NCBI RefSeq assembly: GCF_026914185.1
Contig: NC_070564.1
Coordinates: 7,006,001-7,070,000 of the forward strand
Source: Puccinia triticina
Taxonomy: Eukaryota > Basidiomycota > Pucciniomycetes > Pucciniales > Pucciniaceae
Length of the DNA: 64,000 bases
Reading direction: 5' to 3'
Under the pieces are notes generated by a model that saw only the letters and a list, made by a program, of their open reading frames with translations, had not been told where the DNA came from and ran no database searches. Below are positions 1 through 11,739 of this stretch, in pieces. Position 1 is the first letter of the stretch. Every line of letters begins with the position of its first letter. Made by a program: the position numbers and the translations under genes.

Positions 1-225
1 AGTTCTAACCCAGCTTAATCAGGTGTAATATATTTTTTTACTTGAGAACATTGGCAACAGTTGTGAATTAAGGGAAGATTGGCATAAATAATCCTCCCTG
101 GCAACCACATCAGGTCCAATTTAATTGGACCATGTAAACTCTTCCTGGTAGTACAATTTGGACTACACAAGAGTGAATTTATTCCTTGGTAATCCTAGGA
201 GTAAGTGCTGAATGCAGACACTCCT

Positions 226-401
226 TGAGAAGTGCCAGTGGACTGCAGTGAGCAAAATGTGAGATCTTGGGAGGAGCAAGGGACAAGGAACACAGAGAAG
301 GAAGAATAATCACCTGAGAAGCACCAGTGGACTGCAGTGAGCACAATGTGAGATCTTGGGAATGAGGGAAATAGAACACAAAGAATGAAGAATAATCACC
401 T
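226..401. repeat. Tandem duplication, two copies of about 88 bp
   Basis: Two adjacent copies (226-314 and 315-401) both run from TGAGAAG through AGTGGACTGCAGTGAGC to AATAATCACCT, with scattered mismatches. Read on the minus strand, the junction between copies is CTTCTCAG followed by GTGATT, which resembles a splice acceptor-donor junction. No protein is supported here, and the rest of 1-540 shows nothing recognisable. Confidence 0.7.
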
Positions 402-540
402 ATTGAGGTGAGGAGTGATGACTGTATGTGTGAGGAAAAAAAGAGAAAAGAAAAACAAGCTTCTAACAGTGGATCTATACAAAACATGGTGTAAATACTA
501 ATCTGATTATAGACCCAATTCTCTACATCCCCCTAATGCG

Positions 541-1075
541 GTGGGCAGATACGTTATCCAAAATTCCGCATTTTTGGTTTGTAATTTTGAATTTTGCACA
601 CAAAGGTTCAAGTTATCAGCAAGATTTAAACATCAGGGCTTTGTAACACTATTATCTTCAATTTGTGCCAAAAATATCACATTTTTATATTTATGGTGTT
701 CGAAGTTGGTTTGCATAATTTTATGCATGCATAAATCATAAAATCATAAAAATATTTTGGTGAGGAAATTTTGTATTACATAATCAGACAGTCATATCCC
801 CTGCAAAAAAGATTTCATGATTTTATGATTTATGCATGCATAAAATTATGCAAACCAACTTTGAACACCATAATTACAGATAACTGAAAATCTGTTGTGT
901 AATCAATGATTAGAAGAAAATTACTCAAGAAACATGGAATTTTTTTTGTTGAGATTCAATATAATAGTGTTACAAAGCCCTGATCTTTGGCTCTTGCTGA
1001 TAACTTGAACCTTTGTGTGCAAAATTCAAATTTACAAACCTAAAATGTGGAATTTTGAGATGTTACCTCAGAAGG
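541..1075. repeat. AT-rich foldback (long inverted repeat) element
   Basis: The left arm (about 548-745) is repeated in inverted orientation as the right arm (about 818-1070). Shared blocks include the outer CAAAATTCCRCA segment, the AAGGTTCAAGTTATCAGCAAG segment and the inner stretch around TTATGCATGCATAA. There is no coding capacity. The shape fits a non-autonomous foldback or MITE-like transposon. I could not identify a clean target duplication. Confidence 0.65.
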
Positions 1076-1654
1076 CATCTGGTGGATGGTCTCCAAGTGT
1101 TCACTAGATGGTATGCAGGTGTCCATTTGATATATGCAAAAATCCTTGGATTGCCAAAATTTCAGGCCAGCTTGAAAAGCTGATGCACTAGCAGCAGCAC
1201 CCTGGAACTTGGAAGGGGTGGGGTCCTGGTGTAGATGGATGGGAGAAGGAGGGGTTGGAGTATTGGAGAGGAGAGTGGTGATCGTGCAGCCCAAAAGTCA
1301 AACACAGGGCCTCAGAGTCAAGGGAGGGTAGGGAATAGGGGGACAGAGTACCTACCAGCTACATCATCACAAAGATAACAGGGGCCCACAAGCACACAAA
1401 CCCTACACTAAGACATTGGAAAATTGTGCCCAAATGTCCTTTTGACACTCCAGACAGAGTTTTTTGGTGTCCCTTATACACTCTTGATTGAGAGTGTTCA
1501 AAGGACAGTGGTCTGTGGTGGATGCCGGACACTCCAGCCAGATGTCCAATGGATTTTGACTTTTTTGGACCCTCAAGATGTCCATTGAACACTCTAAATT
1601 TAGAGTGTCCAATGGAAGGCTTTTTTTGATGTCCAACTGAAAGATGTAGGGCCA
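1076..1654. other. No gene seen; palindromic GTCC-rich repeats
   Basis: From about 1410 to 1640 the sequence is built from variants of a GAGTGTCCAATGG motif in both orientations, including a near-perfect palindrome at 1581-1616. Reading frames open through it are by-products of the repeat. Nothing else is recognisable. Confidence 0.5.
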
Positions 1655-1930
1655 AGCATCACATGGGCACTTCCGGTGTGAGAATAAAAGCTGGTGTGTC
1701 AGTGGAAATGTCCCCTAACCGCCTTCTTCAAGAATATTTGTGTCTGGGCTGTGTGATTATTGGTGAATTGGCTCTGCACTGCTACTATCCGCTAGCCTTC
1801 AGCGCTCCTCTCTGAGCCTGATCTATAGCGTAATAATCCGCAAGTGTATAAAGCTCTGCACTCCGCAAGTAACTTTGAAAGTAAAGATAAGGTCACGTAT
1901 AACTCTCCTAATACTCTAGTACGTCCCAAG
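1655..1930 (+). repeat. Probable solo-LTR-like remnant
   Basis: A segment with AATAAAAG upstream and the block GAAATGTCC...CGCCTTCTTCAAGAAT, then CTCTGCACTGCTA, is matched in reverse orientation at 24645-24790. Two dispersed, diverged copies of a non-coding promoter-like segment suggest remains of an LTR family. No inner domain of that family is visible in the window. Confidence 0.4.
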
Positions 1931-4005
1931 TGTAAGTACAATAATGAGTAATCCATAAGATGATAGGATTATAGGATGAGGAAAGAGAAGAGAAACCCCT
2001 GAGCCTTTTCCTGTCCTTCCCTCCACCCACATCACCGTTCCCACCCAATCCCGCACATCTGACACTTTCCTGCACTAGTCCTTCAGCTCTGCCCGCTTTT
2101 CTGCACATCATTCTCCCAGAATCTGCCCATCTCCAATGCTTGACCTCCCACCGTCCTCTGTCTAGCCCCCGCCATTCAGTCTCTCACCACTGCCTCCACC
2201 CCAGTTCCACCCGCTTTGGCTGTTGTGGCTCACCCGCTGACGCGCCGCTGCTACCAGTCCACATGTGTAGTCCGCCGCAGTTCAGCCCTGTCTTTCCGCT
2301 CCGATCCAAAATATGTGCATTCCAGTCCGTGTGTGACTTTCCGTAAGCTTTCTTAGCGTCCTTTTCTGACATCATCCTCAGTGCTTATGTCACTGGAATG
2401 CACTCTGCCTGAGCCGCTCTGTGCATTCCCGCCCGCGCTATCCCCGAGTGGACATTCTACAACGCATGCCTATATAAATCACCACACCAGAAATGTCCAA
2501 GTGATGCTCAGTGCACCTCACCTTTTCTTCTGGATGCTTCTCAATCAGGGATGTCTGTGAGATGTAGTGCATTTCCAGGAATGTGCCCTGTGGTGTACAC
2601 CATGGGCTGAATGGGTTGTCTGGGGATGCATGTTGGGAGGTCATTTGGATGCACCTCCTGTGGCAGGGAAAAAAGCATCCCCAGGATCCAAATGGTCAAC
2701 CTACACCGGGAAAATCTTTTCAAAAGTGTCCTAAGGTTATCTTCTGGATGCTAAAAAGCCATATTCCTAAACTGCATCCTCAGGATGCATGTCTGCCTAC
2801 CAAGACCAAAAACAAGCCCAGACTCAGGCAGCGCTGAACCACCAACCTCGAGCAACCCCACCGGCAATCAATTGCCTTCTGCTACCCCCTGGCAACATCA
2901 GCAACACCCCCACACCTGTGAGCAGGCGACCACACAGGCTGTTCAGCAAGCCCAAGTGGGTTTGGGGACCATACTGGCTGCTTCAACAGCAAGGTTTGTG
3001 GTGTGGGAGAGCTTACTGAGCTGCCTATTGATATTTCTCATGCACAGATTGCATGTGAAGCCATAAATAATCCATGTAGCTTCACAAATCCCTCAAAGCA
3101 ATCCTTGGGACACCTTGATGAAGAGTGTCCTGAGGATTGGTGTTCAAAATCATCCTCAGGACAACTTCTCAAAGTGTATCCTGATGATGGTTTTTTCTGA
3201 GCTCAATGATGCATCCTTGGGATGCTGTTGGTGCAGATGGGTCCTCAGGATGCTTGTGAGGGCATCCTTGGGACCAATGGTGACATGGGTGTCCTCAGGA
3301 CAGGTTGAAGCTGTCCCGGGGTTACTTTTCAACAAAAGCATCCTTGGGACAGGCCCAAACCTTAGATACAGGTCCCGTGGAGTATGCACCATACACAGCT
3401 TACATGAGCTCTAGGTGCATACAACATAATTACACATCAATTTATTCTTCATCAATACGGTTGACAGCCTAGATTAGCACTAATCCAGGAGCAAGATTAT
3501 AATCTGAGGGAATGTTTGGTATTTGGATTTTCTAATGTGGAGTGAGAAATGTTAAATTTAATGACTACATCATTCCAATTTGCACAAGCCTGATGCCGAA
3601 ACTCTTGGGCACCAAGGTGGAATTTGGTGGTGCAAAAGAACATTCTGGTATTAATCCTGCTTTGCTGATGCACAGTGAAAGTTTGAGAGTAGTGCCAACT
3701 TGATCAGTAAAGTTGGCTGGACAAGGAAAATATGTGACCCCTTTTTTGAAACTGTTGTAGGAAGACATGGCTAATGGATTTGTATTCAAGGTTTATACTG
3801 TGTGGGAAGTGGATTTTAAACTTTTACTATTCCAAAATGTAGTGTGTTTTACTACCTCTTCCCATAAAGCTCTGCCTGCCTCAATACAAAGTAGCCCATC
3901 CAAATTCATACCAGCCTTTCACATCCTCCAGTTACTCTTGCAAGAAGTTACAGCAGGCATGTTGGAGCAGTTTAACCTCAAATCTAGTGTGATGTGGGCC
4001 CCCAG
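1931..4005. other. No gene seen; ATCC/AGGAT-rich repeat at 2480-3360
   Basis: Between about 2480 and 3360 the motifs CATCCTCAGGAT, GTCCTGAGGA and ATCCTTGGGAC recur in both orientations, which gives small palindromes and spurious open frames. The flanking sequence (1931-2480, 3360-4005) contains no frame resembling a known protein. Confidence 0.45.
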
Positions 4006-4010
4006 CCTTT

Positions 4011-4133
4011 TGTTGTGACATAGTCATGGTACTCAACTGCGCCACATGTCACAGACTTGTAGATACACTATATAGTTTCTCTTTCCTCTCTATGATGTGA
4101 AATCTATCGATTCCTTGAGCTCTCCATCCAACA
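4011..4133 (+). repeat. 5' LTR of Copia-1 (123 bp)
   Basis: It starts TGTTG and ends CAACA, and contains a TATA-like CTATATAG at 4068-4075. A 54-bp internal segment (about 4028-4081) that includes this TATA-like site is absent from the 3' LTR. Confidence 0.93.
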
Positions 4134-4143
4134 GGTTATGAGC
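4134..4143 (+). other. Primer-binding site of Copia-1
   Basis: GGTTATGAGC directly abuts the 5' LTR. Its complement, GCTCATAACC, contains the CAU anticodon and matches the anticodon-loop region of initiator tRNA-Met, as in elements known to prime with a half-tRNA (Drosophila copia, yeast Ty5). The same site occurs in Copia-2 and Copia-3. Confidence 0.75.
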
Positions 4144-4825
4144 CTCTCGCCGGAGTAGCTCAAAAAATCTTTCAAAAAACAAAGTTTACCCATCATCCAC
4201 ACCCGTAGCCGGCATCAGGACGAGTCCTATCCTAGTAGTTTCATCAAAAACAAGCACCGTAGTCATTCCAGACGAGCAATCGTAGTCCGCCGGCGAGTCA
4301 CCAATAATCACCAACCCTTATTTATCTCAACACTTGATTTTTTTTTTCTCTCTTTCTTTTTTTTCTTTATCCGACTTCTATACATCCTACACATCAGATT
4401 CGAAACAAAATAATAATAAATAAAAAAAATAAATATAAAACCAATAACAAAATATCCTTTTCTCTTCTCTTCAATTGATTATCCAACCGAACTCGACCTC
4501 GGAAGAATAGTTCTCTTGTAATTCCTAGTCTTGTGTGGTAACGCTCGCGGGTAGATTCTTAGTTTGCTACTCTTTAAGCAAGCCCGTGGTGAATATCCTG
4601 CAGATATTTACGTTGGACTGATCACCCATAGCCACGGTGCCGCTGAAAGAGAAACATTCTGGGTTTAAACTTTGCGTGTAGCCCAGCAAGTTGGGTTGTG
4701 GTTCTATTCGACCTTGGACCGCCTACGCCGACCGTGGACAACTTCCATTTTTCCTTTTTCTCTTGATTCTGTCCTACTCTCTCAACACCGGACTCGCAAG
4801 ATCACTTCTCGTCACCTCAAGCATC

Positions 4826-7800
4826 ATGTCCAATACCAAACTACCGACCGGCCGCCTGTACCCAAAACCCAAGCTCGGCGCAATCCCAGGACTACGGACT
4901 GTAGACCGCACAACCCCGAAGAACCCGACAATCAAAAGCGTTCTTGGCCCGCAGCTTTTGACAAATGACCTCTTCCGACGCCAACTTGGACGCATTCCCT
5001 CCTCTGATTCCCATGGAGAAGGTCCTTCTCTGTCCAACAATAACAGGCATGACAGCGACGAATCCTTTCTCCTCAACAACGGCAAAGGCAAAGGACGGGA
5101 AATGTCGGACGACTTACCCAAGGAGACCACCTTCCAACCTCGCTTGACTGGCCTAGTCATTGGATCCTCGTCCAACAACTGGCGACGCACAGAACCGCCT
5201 CCTCACGTTAATCCTGCGCCGCAACCTCAATCGCAACATACGGGACAAGTCGATCTCAACAGTCTCATCGCCGAGATGTGCTTCCAACGCGAGCTGGATC
5301 AGGCCCGTTTGAATGAAGACCGAGCTCGACGAGAAGAGGATCGAGCCCGCCGGGAAGCTGAGGAGGTACGCACTCAAAGACGTCGTGAGCTTGATGAATC
5401 AGCCAAAAAATCAGCCATCATCAACGCGGCAATCAATAAGTTGGATCCTGAAGACATACTCAAACCGGACGGATCAAATGTCAGACGCTGGGAGGACGCT
5501 CTTCGCCTCACGGCCTTTGAAAGATTCAATAATCAGCTTTTTTTCACACCGAGCAAGGATTCAATTGTTGACCCCTATTTTGAGACCATCGCTTGTGGGA
5601 TTATCCACTCTTCAGTACATAGTGACCTATCCTACGACCTCGTTGATTTTGAAAACTCAGCTGCAGTCTACGAACATTTACTGTCCAAGTTTCGCATCAT
5701 CAACCGCGCGAAACAGCTCCACACATGGGAGATTTTCAAACAAATATCACTATCGAACTATAACAGTTCGGCCGAAGCAATCACAGCGATCGACCAGTGC
5801 GCGAGAACCTTCAGGGAGCAAGGTGTCACACTCACGTGGGACACCATCGTCAGCTTTATCTTCCAGGGCAATCTACGGGACCACCTCGGATCAGTAGTTG
5901 ATCGGAAAGTCGGCCTTTTCATGGAGACTCACGACTTTGAGCTACCGTCGGCCGGAGACATACGTCGCTTCTGGGAAGCCGCGCGCACTGAACACCGTTT
6001 GGCCGAAGAATCGGGACGATCAGAACCATCCGCTCTAGCAGTCGATCTAGCTAGCCGAAACGAGTCTAGCGTTTCAGGTGTCGTTTCAGGACCTCAGGAA
6101 GATTCAAGCGTCTCCGCGATGGCTCTGGACAAGCCCCTGCACTGCTACATCTGCAAGCAATCAGGTCATTTTGCTCCGAACTGCCCGACCAGTCGAAAGA
6201 ACAATCAACCTCTTCGGACTATGCCCCAAAGGCCCACGGGTCAACAAAACTTCCCTCCCTGCTTGATCACATACAATTTTGATCGGGTTCCCTACATCAA
6301 ACCAATTCAGCCGGACTCCAGGACAACTACCTCCAAACCGACAACCTTTCGCCAGCACAACACGCCTCATTCAAAACCAGTCGATCCCAACGCCACCAAG
6401 AAAGCAGTTGAGACCAGACAAATTAATCCTGAGCTGTTCGCCGAAGAAGAAGAAGAGGCAGAGTTTGTTTTTGAAAACGAGAACCTATCCGCGGAACCCT
6501 CAGGCCACCGATTCAATCTTCGCGAGATGACTGTCAATCGCGATGGCCAAGAAGTCATCTGGGATTCTGGTGCTTCGGACAACGTCACCGGGGATAGGTG
6601 TGCGTTGTTTGACTTCACTCCGCTAGCTCAACCAATCGCTGTCAAAGTAGCGACTGACACCGCCTGCGATTTCATCACAGGTACGGGTACTTTGAGATTT
6701 TCAGGGATGAACAAAACAACCATCGCTGTTAAAAGGGTCTACTACTGTGAGCAAGCTCGATCAACTCTACTGTTGATAGCTGCATTCAAACAGTCTAATG
6801 CTCAGTTTCGTGTCAATGGGAATTTTGACTCGATTGATTTGATGGCTAGCGATGGCAGAGTACTATTGCGGAGCACGTTTGATCCCATCAAGAACACCTG
6901 GCCATTGCAAAAACCGATCCGGGCCTCCTCAGTCTCTAGTTCTGATCAATCTTGTAATACAGTTTTGAATTACAATATCCATGCCAATAATATTTTCAAG
7001 TCTCCTGATCACATTGAACACAGCCAGTTCACCTGGACACCTGAAGTTTTGACGCCAGATGAGAAGACTCTTCTTTTTTGGCATAGACTTTTTGGTCATG
7101 CGAGCCTCCGCAAAATTAGGCGCCTGGTGAAGCTTCAGCTGGGTTACGGTCTTCCTCAGACCATGCCTACGGGATCGATTAAATGCCCGGTATGCTCCAT
7201 TTGCAAAGCAACCCAAACCTCGCAGTTAGGCCCCTCAGGAAGATCCCTCAAGCGGCTATCAGTGGTATGTGTTGATTTGATGGGTCCGTTTGAAAGGCCA
7301 ACCATGACTGGCGGCAAGTATGCGTTGACCATTCGAGACGCACATACATCATACAGTGAAGTGAAGATCCTCAAAACAAAGGCCGATGCTGCGAACATGC
7401 TGATGCAAACCATCAAGCAATGGGAGAATCAAACAGGGTCCAAACTGAAGATACTACGGTCGGATAACGGAGGTGAATTCGATTCCAAGGTTTTTGCCGC
7501 TTTTCTGAGCGAGAAAGGTATTGTGGCAGAGCGATCTCTGCCATACCATCATTTCCAGAATGGGGCTGCTGAGAGATACAATAGGACTGTTTCAGACATG
7601 GGCCGCAGCATTCTGTATGACAGCGAACTGGGACGCGAATTTTGGGGATACACGTTCATGTGGTCAGCCTGGACTCTCAATTGGATACCAAACAGGGTTA
7701 CAAAAGAGAAAACACCTTACGAATGCTTTTACGGGGTGAAACCACAGCTGGACCGAACACGGGTTTTTGGTTTACGCGCGTACGTTCTTGTGGCACCCGA

Positions 7801-9607
7801 GAAGAGGAAGAAGCTAGACGACCAGGCAGTCGAAGGGATTGTTGTTGGCCACCTTGAAGAATCAAAAGGGTGGACTTTCTGGCTTCCACAGTCGAAGAAG
7901 CTTGTGTCGTCAGCGTGGGCAGATTTCGGACGGAATGCTCTACCTTCCGCTACAGTGGTCCCGACCCAGACTCCCGAGCCGGTGACAAACTTGCTGAAAT
8001 TGAATGAATTCACCGAGGAACAGAAAGTTGAAGAACAGGAGAAGTGTGTCGACTTGTGCTTGGCGAATTGCACGGATGACTCGGATGGTATCCCAACAAC
8101 TTTCAAGGCGGCAATGAGATCCAAAGATGCAGAACATTGGAAGGCAGCAATAGACACCGAACTCAAAAACCTATGCAGGAAAGCTGTCTGGAAAGTACGG
8201 CGTCTGCCCCCACAGAGACGCAAACTGGGGGCACGATGGGTCTTTGCAAAGAAGACCAATAATGATGGGACCATCAAATTCAAGGCCAGATATGTAGCGA
8301 AAGGGTTTAACCAGAAAGAAGGCACTGACTATGCGCATACTTTTGCTCCCACGGCGACTTTTACGTCCATGAGAATCCACCTGACAATTGCGGCGCGGAA
8401 CAATTGGCCCATATACAACTTCGATTTTGTGGCGGCTTATCTCAACGCGCCCATCGATGAAGAAGTCTGGGTGGAACCACCAGAAGGCCTAGACGTGCAA
8501 TTGGGAGAAGCATGCCTGCTTCAACGCGCCTTATACGGAACCAAGCAAGCAGCACGCTGCTGGTGGAAGCACCTGAGCAAGACACTTGCCGACCTGGGTT
8601 ATGTCTCAAGCTATTACGACTCCAGTGTATATACGCTCAGCAACGCGCAGGACAAATCGATCATTTGGGTCCATGTAGACGACGGCATTGTCACTGGATC
8701 TTCCGACAAAGCACTTAAACGCCTAGAAAATCAGTTGAAAGGAAGTCTTGAAATCAAATGGTCTGAGGGACTGACAAGCATGGTGGGAGTCAAGATCAGA
8801 CAAACAGCGGACGGTTTTGAATTGACCCAACCAAATTTGATTGAGAAAATTCTGCGAGAACATTGGGACGGTGTGACTTCGCACAACACACCCCTTCCTG
8901 AAGGCTACACTGCGAATAGTGATGAATTGTGTGACGGCATCAATAGCAAGGGCTACCTCTCGACTATAGGAGGTTTAAGCTACGTTGCGGTTGGGACAAG
9001 ACCAGATATAGCATTCAGCGTGAACTATCTGGCCCGTTTCTCGTCCCGTCCTTCAACACTCCACTGGAAGGGGCTTTGACATCTTCTAGGATATTTGGCG
9101 AACACGAAAGAAGTTTCCCTGCGAATCCACCCGAAAGATGATACTCCTCCGGTAGAATGTTTTGTTGACGCTAATTGGGGTGGACCAAGCTCCAGATCCA
9201 CATATGGCGTAATCATCCGCTTATACGGCGCGCCGGTGATGTGGGTCTCGCGCAGATTAGTCACAGTGGCCAGCTCAACGTGTCAGGCAGAATATATGGC
9301 TTTGGGGCACGCAACCAGGCACGCGTTGTGGATCCGGAATTTGTTATTCGACATCATTGGCGGGAATTTTCAAGTTCGGATTCTATGCGATAATCAATCT
9401 GCCGTAAAGATCGGCTGTGAAGACGCGTCAAACAAACAGACGCATCATGTGGAACGTGATTTCTATGTAACCAACCAAGCACTTTTTGAACGGAAGACAT
9501 CTCTCGAATGGATCCCCGGCAAGGAACAAGTTGCGGACATTCTCACTAAGGCTCTAGGGAAAACACTGCACGAAAAATGTGGAGCGGCTATTCAAGGTTT
9601 TACCTAA
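4826..9607 (+). pseudogene. Copia-1 Gag-Pol polyprotein, one in-frame stop
   Basis: The first in-frame ATG (4826) opens a frame of about 1593 codons that ends with TAA at 9605-9607 and is broken once by TGA at 9077-9079. Domains in order: Gag with a charged coiled-coil-like RARREEDRARR stretch and a CCHC knuckle (CYICKQSGHFAPNC, near 6143); aspartic protease (DSGAS, near 6563); integrase HHCC (HRLFGH...CPVCSIC) and DDE core (DNGGEF); reverse transcriptase (FVAAYLNAPIDEE, then WVHVDDG); RNase H (FVDANWGG, CQAEYMALG, CDNQSAVK, VADILTKAL). The stop falls just before the RNase H domain at a conserved Arg position in the HWKGxRHLLGYL segment, so CGA to TGA is likely. Apart from this stop all domains look intact. 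Confidence 0.93.
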
Positions 9608-9711
9608 AGTTCTTTTGTTATTTTTTTTCTTTTCTTCGTTTACTTTCCTTTAATTTTTTATCTCTTGCTTTCTATGTTTTCTGTTTACTGGTGTCTTGTC
9701 GAGGGGGGGGA

Positions 9712-9780
9712 TGTTGTGACATAGTCATTTTCCTCTCTATGATGTGAAATCTATCGATTCCTTGAGCTCTCCATCCAACA
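9712..9780 (+). repeat. 3' LTR of Copia-1 (69 bp, internally deleted)
   Basis: Same ends as the 5' LTR, but it jumps from GACATAGTCAT straight to TTTCCTCTCTATG. Because reverse transcription normally makes both LTRs alike, this most simply reflects a deletion after insertion. Confidence 0.92.
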
Positions 9781-9989
9781 CCTTTCTACCTATCCAGCTT
9801 ATCTTTTGACTACCGTACTGACAGGTCAGGTTATTCAGCTGAAAAGATTCCGTAGTGCACCCGCTTCACAAATCAATATATATAATTTTTCCTGAATGTG
9901 TTCACGCTTAACAAGTTAATGTACATCAAACTACGCGAGACAAAAAAAGATAAAGCTGTAGAACAGCAAGGAACTCGAAACCAAAACCT

Positions 9990-11739
9990 TCAGCTGAAAT
10001 CCAAACGCTTGGCGATTTTTCGAGTGCGATCATCCATTTCGACATCTTGGCCAGAATTCGCCACGACTGACTTTCGTTTTTTGGGTCCATTGCCATTCTT
10101 ACTATCACCGCCGCCCGCTCCATGGTCTTGCGGTGCAATCTGTCTTGGAACTAATGCACCTTTAGGTTTTGGTAGGTTCTGCGGTTTAGTTGGATATGGA
10201 GTTGAATTGAAGTATTGATGCCGTAAAGCCTATGAGTCGCAATCATCCGGAAAGATACTCCGGAACTTATCAGCTATGACTCATTGAATTTAGTGTGTTT
10301 GGCAATTGTGTTTTTCAGTGTACACACCTGTCTAGAATTTATACGCTTCCGTGGGTCAAACTTTAAACAACATTCCAAGAAATCGATAGCATCGTCATTA
10401 GCTGCACTGAACAGCAGATCTAGTGGCTGCTTATACTGCTTAGGAAACTCGACGTAGTCTGCTAATCGTTTGTGACCCTAATTAGAAAAAAAAAATATAG
10501 AAGAGATTCAGACGGCAGGAAACCAACGACGCTGTGGAAAACCCAAAGAGAAGAAGGAGACGAGGAGAACAAACCGGCCAATCTTGATCAGTTGGTGTTC
10601 CAAGAGCTCGGAAGATTGTACTTAATTGATCAAAATCGTTTTCCCCCGCCAAGTAAGGAGTCCTTAACATCAACTCTGCAAATATACAGCCTACTGCCCA
10701 TATATCTACTCCAGTTGAGTAAGCTCTAGCACCATACAGGAGTTCCGGCGGACGATACCAACTGAAGCAGAGGGAGGATGAACAAATCCATACTGGTTAG
10801 TAAACTCCAGAGTTGTCAAACGTGTCATTATCATGAGAAACAGACCGAGTCACTACTTGACATGTCATCCTTGTACCGGGATCAGCATACTCACGCGCCA
10901 AACCGAAATCGGCAATCTTGAGGGTCCCATCTGAAGCAATTAACAAGTTGTTAGGTTTCATGTCCTAAAAAAGTCAAACCGTCACTCAAAATCATCGAAG
11001 TAAAACTTAGTAGCTCATGGAGACATCACTCGTCTTACGCGGCTATGAACTGGTTGAAATGATTAAAGAAAAATATACAGTTCAGATAAAATAAAAAATT
11101 ACCAACCCGATGTAAAACCCAATTTTGATGGCAAAAGTCCAGCCCTTGCATTGTCATCAACATCCAACTTTTGATATCTGAAGCTTGGAAAACCAATTCA
11201 CGATCTTTGATGACTGCTTCCAAGTCGGTGTCTAGGAACTCTAGAACCAAGTTTAAGTTGGATTTCGATGAGAAAACATCCAAGAGCTGATCATGCAAGA
11301 AGCAAGGATTAGATTAGTCCATTAGGATCTGGTTCCCTCCAAGATTTGCATTCAGGTTATTTTCTGCACTGGGAAAAAGCAGAGCAAGGATTGGAACCAC
11401 TGACACCAATAACATTAGGATGGCTTAATTCTTGTAGAAATTTAACCTCTCTGATAGCTGACATATCCAATCCATCTTTAAATTGACCGGCCTGTGCGAT
11501 CAAGACAACGATTTGATTTAGTTTTCTTGACGCGTCATCGTGTTCAGTAGATGGGCCGGGGGAACAGCGATATGGAAAACACCAAAAGAAAATCGAACCT
11601 TGATCTTCTTGATAGCCACTTTTCTGTTGGATTTTTTCTGATGACCTTCGTAGACGCTGGCATAAGTACCTTCACCGATTTTCCGTTCCTTGGTATAGCT
11701 CTGCTGAATCCGCAGGTTCGCCAGCTCGGCTGCTTCCAT
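9990..11739 (-). CDS. KIN28: KIN28/CDK7-type cyclin-dependent kinase (TFIIH kinase)
   Basis: Seven exons on the minus strand, complement(9990..10229, 10328..10477, 10575..10761, 10846..10964, 11107..11286, 11405..11491, 11599..11739), give 367 aa with all phases closing. Visible: glycine loop GEGTYASV (22-29), catalytic Lys in VAIKKIK (41-47), [19 protein letters not shown] typical of KIN28, HRD (135-137), DFG (155-157), activation-loop Thr170 in [11 protein letters not shown], a basic PKKRKS stretch and the C-terminal AKRLDF. In known eukaryotes this kinase works with cyclin H and MAT1 in TFIIH, phosphorylating the RNA polymerase II C-terminal domain. The start at 11739 is chosen because the family begins shortly before [10 protein letters not shown]; an in-frame upstream ATG at 11907 is possible. 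The donor of exon 2 (GGT then GTCAGT) is the least certain junction. The gene diverges from HSP70. Confidence 0.92.

Larger units (their letters stand above)
4011..9780 (+). mobile_element. Ty1/copia LTR retrotransposon (Copia-1)
   Basis: A complete element bounded by a perfect 5-bp target duplication, CCTTT at 4006-4010 and 9781-9785. The LTRs begin TGTTGTGACATAG and end CCATCCAACA. A primer-binding site (GGTTATGAGC) follows the 5' LTR and a G-rich polypurine tract (about 9701-9711) precedes the 3' LTR. Gag, protease, integrase, reverse transcriptase and RNase H follow in copia order in one frame, interrupted by a single TGA. The two LTRs differ by a 54-bp indel, so the insertion is not very recent. 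Confidence 0.95.

Noticed and set aside
7729..8325. Open frame of 198 codons antisense to Copia-1 pol
   Set aside because: It is a shadow of the strongly supported integrase/reverse transcriptase frame on the plus strand.
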